From contig OY735222.1 in assembly GCA_963457665.1 (NCBI GenBank), forward strand, positions 33,676,557 through 33,740,556: 64,000 nucleotides of DNA, read 5' to 3'. This stretch comes from Thysanoteuthis rhombus. Lineage: Eukaryota; Mollusca; Cephalopoda; Oegopsida; Thysanoteuthidae. The notes below the pieces were generated by a model that saw nothing but the letters and a program-made list of their open reading frames with translations, had not been told where the DNA came from and made no database searches. The position numbers were made by a program, and so were the translations under genes. Positions 62,472 through 64,000 of this stretch are shown one piece after another; position 1 is the first letter of the stretch; every line of letters starts with the position of its first letter.

Positions 62472-64000
62472 TAACTAGAAACTTAGTCCCCACCACGGAA
62501 ACAAATTAATGAAAAGACCCCCCCCCCAAGAAAATGTGATTTTATCCCCCCCCCTTTTTAAGCCACCGTACTTTGAAATTATGGACTAACAAGTAGGTAA
62601 GGACTAACAAAAAGACCTGTTATTGATTTTCAGTTGGTAGGCTGGCACAAAATGTTTGTCACTGGAATGTTTCAAGAAATTGAGGATCACTTAACTGTAA
62701 GACTTTGGTGGGGGGGGGGAGTAAATTGAATTAAGGAAATTTTATGCATTGGTTTTTTTTTTGTTTTTTTTTCAAATTCTTGAAAATACATGTGGAGCAA
62801 GCCTGGCTACTATTAATGAATGAACAATAAAATGTTAGTTTCAGAAATTTTACTCAGAAAAGGATATACAAAATCACACTTCAGGAAGACCTGCCAATGT
62901 CATCAATGACTGTCAGTTAAGAAATTAGGGTAGATAACCCTAGAATAACAAATCAAACTTTTTAGCAAACAGTGTAGTTTTTTTTCTATGATACTTTCTT
63001 GTCACTTGGAAACTTGGATGATAAATAAAATTTCAGAAACCAGAAACTGTCATTTTGCGGTTTCCTTATCACTGCTAAAGATTACATCTGGGTATTGCAA
63101 TTAAAAGTAATGATGAGAGATGGAAAATAAACCATTAAAAAATGACTGAAAATATATACTGAATTCACTACGCTTTGCATAAAACCACATTGCTTATAGC
63201 AAGTACTCTTAAGTGGCCACTCATCTAAGTAAGTTTGACGCTGCTTAATTTCATGTGATCACTGGAGAACCAGTGCTTTCAACTTGACTGTCAGCCATAT
63301 TTTTGTTGGGTTCTCACCAAAGATTGAACTTATCACAGTGGTGACAGTCTGCTCAATCAACTTGCTTACTAGTAGCAAACAGTCAAGCACTCAAAGAATA
63401 TTCTTGACTTCACTGATCTATTAAAGTCAACCTCACTCTTGGTTAATGTCTGTTGGTACTTATCAGTTCTATAAATTTTGGACTGCATTATCTTTTATAT
63501 GTAGAATAGTAATGTGTGTTTGTACTCTTATTCAAGAATGATGTATCCCACAGAAAAAATGGAAGCCTATTAGGATTGGAATCAGCACATTCCAATCATA
63601 CCTTTTTAGGTAAATGAATATTCTTTTCTTCAAAGTTAATAAGGGAGGGTGTCTTATGGCCAGAGAAGGTTGGAAATTATTATCTTATATAAAGGGGAAC
63701 AACTCAAAAAATTTCATCGAATAAAATTTTTCACTTATACAGAATAATTAACATATTTCTCGATCTAAAACAAATACAAATTAGTTATTTTAAATTTACC
63801 CCCTATCAGAAGTAAAAAAATTTCATGAAATAGAATCCAAATTTTGTAAGAGCTTGTTTTTTTTTTTTTTTTTTCAACTGTTTTTCATCTAGAATAATTA
63901 ATTTCCAGATTAAATATCGTTAAGCTCCATTTGGGCCTTCCACAGATATTAGCTGGAACCCTGTCCCATAGTGCTGGTTTGCAGCTTGTTGACATTTTGA

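Larger units (their letters stand above)
47620..64000. other. CpG-depleted domain, right (laminin gene body)
   Basis: Sample counts fall to about 5 in 47641-48600 and about 8 in 57001-57960. The domain contains both laminin exons, which themselves keep more CpG. The pattern fits a methylated gene body whose start lies at or left of 47.6 kb. Confidence 0.6.
61952..64000 (+). other. Laminin beta intron (5' part), continues past the window
   Basis: Starts with the GTAAGT donor. It contains a polypyrimidine/poly-T stretch at 62405-62471, poly-C and poly-G runs near 62520, 62547 and 62710, a poly-T at about 63857-63875 and a possible minus-strand LINE fragment near 62.3 kb. No next exon was seen before the window ends. 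Confidence 0.7.

Overview
The window is eukaryotic genomic DNA from an invertebrate animal. It is AT-rich with very long introns, dense simple repeats ((TA)n, (CA)n, poly-T, poly-C/poly-G) and many decayed transposons (Tc1, mariner, non-LTR retrotransposons, possible tRNA-derived SINEs). The intron sizes and mosaic CpG depletion would suit a mollusc such as a cephalopod, or an echinoderm or other lophotrochozoan/deuterostome. I cannot fix the phylum from this sequence alone.

Only one gene is supported: a laminin beta subunit (LAMB1-like) on the + strand. Two consecutive coding exons are visible, at 49975-50528 and 61834-61951. Together they encode most of the N-terminal (LN, domain VI) polymerisation domain, they join in phase 0, and they are separated by an 11.3-kb intron. 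The signal-peptide exon must lie upstream and the remaining exons beyond the right edge. No other gene, tRNA or rRNA could be supported; nearly all other open frames are short chance or repeat-derived ORFs.

Layout. 1-29.2 kb: CpG-depleted, no recognisable exon. It holds a 23-bp polypyrimidine minisatellite (1.2-1.66 kb), a retrotransposon 3' end (2.3 kb), a ~170-bp MITE (6.85 kb), a mariner relic (9.2-9.9 kb), a Sleeping Beauty/Tdr1-type Tc1 relic with long inverted repeats (20.4-21.7 kb) and a second, unrelated Tc1 relic (28.2-29.15 kb). 29.2-47.6 kb: an 18-kb domain with CpG near its expected frequency and few recognisable transposons. It holds a small foldback repeat and is the likeliest place for promoter or intergenic sequence. 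47.6-64 kb: CpG-depleted again. It opens with a degenerate 115-150-bp tandem repeat rich in AGGTCA motifs and continues through the laminin exons. Its introns contain a mariner fragment, two or three non-LTR retrotransposon fragments on both strands, and a striking foldback element with a hammerhead-ribozyme-like core at 61.47-61.59 kb.

The most useful second looks are the sharp CpG domain boundaries, the hammerhead-like foldback, the AGGTCA repeat at the boundary, the fish-type Tc1 element, and an RRKR basic motif inside the laminin LN domain.
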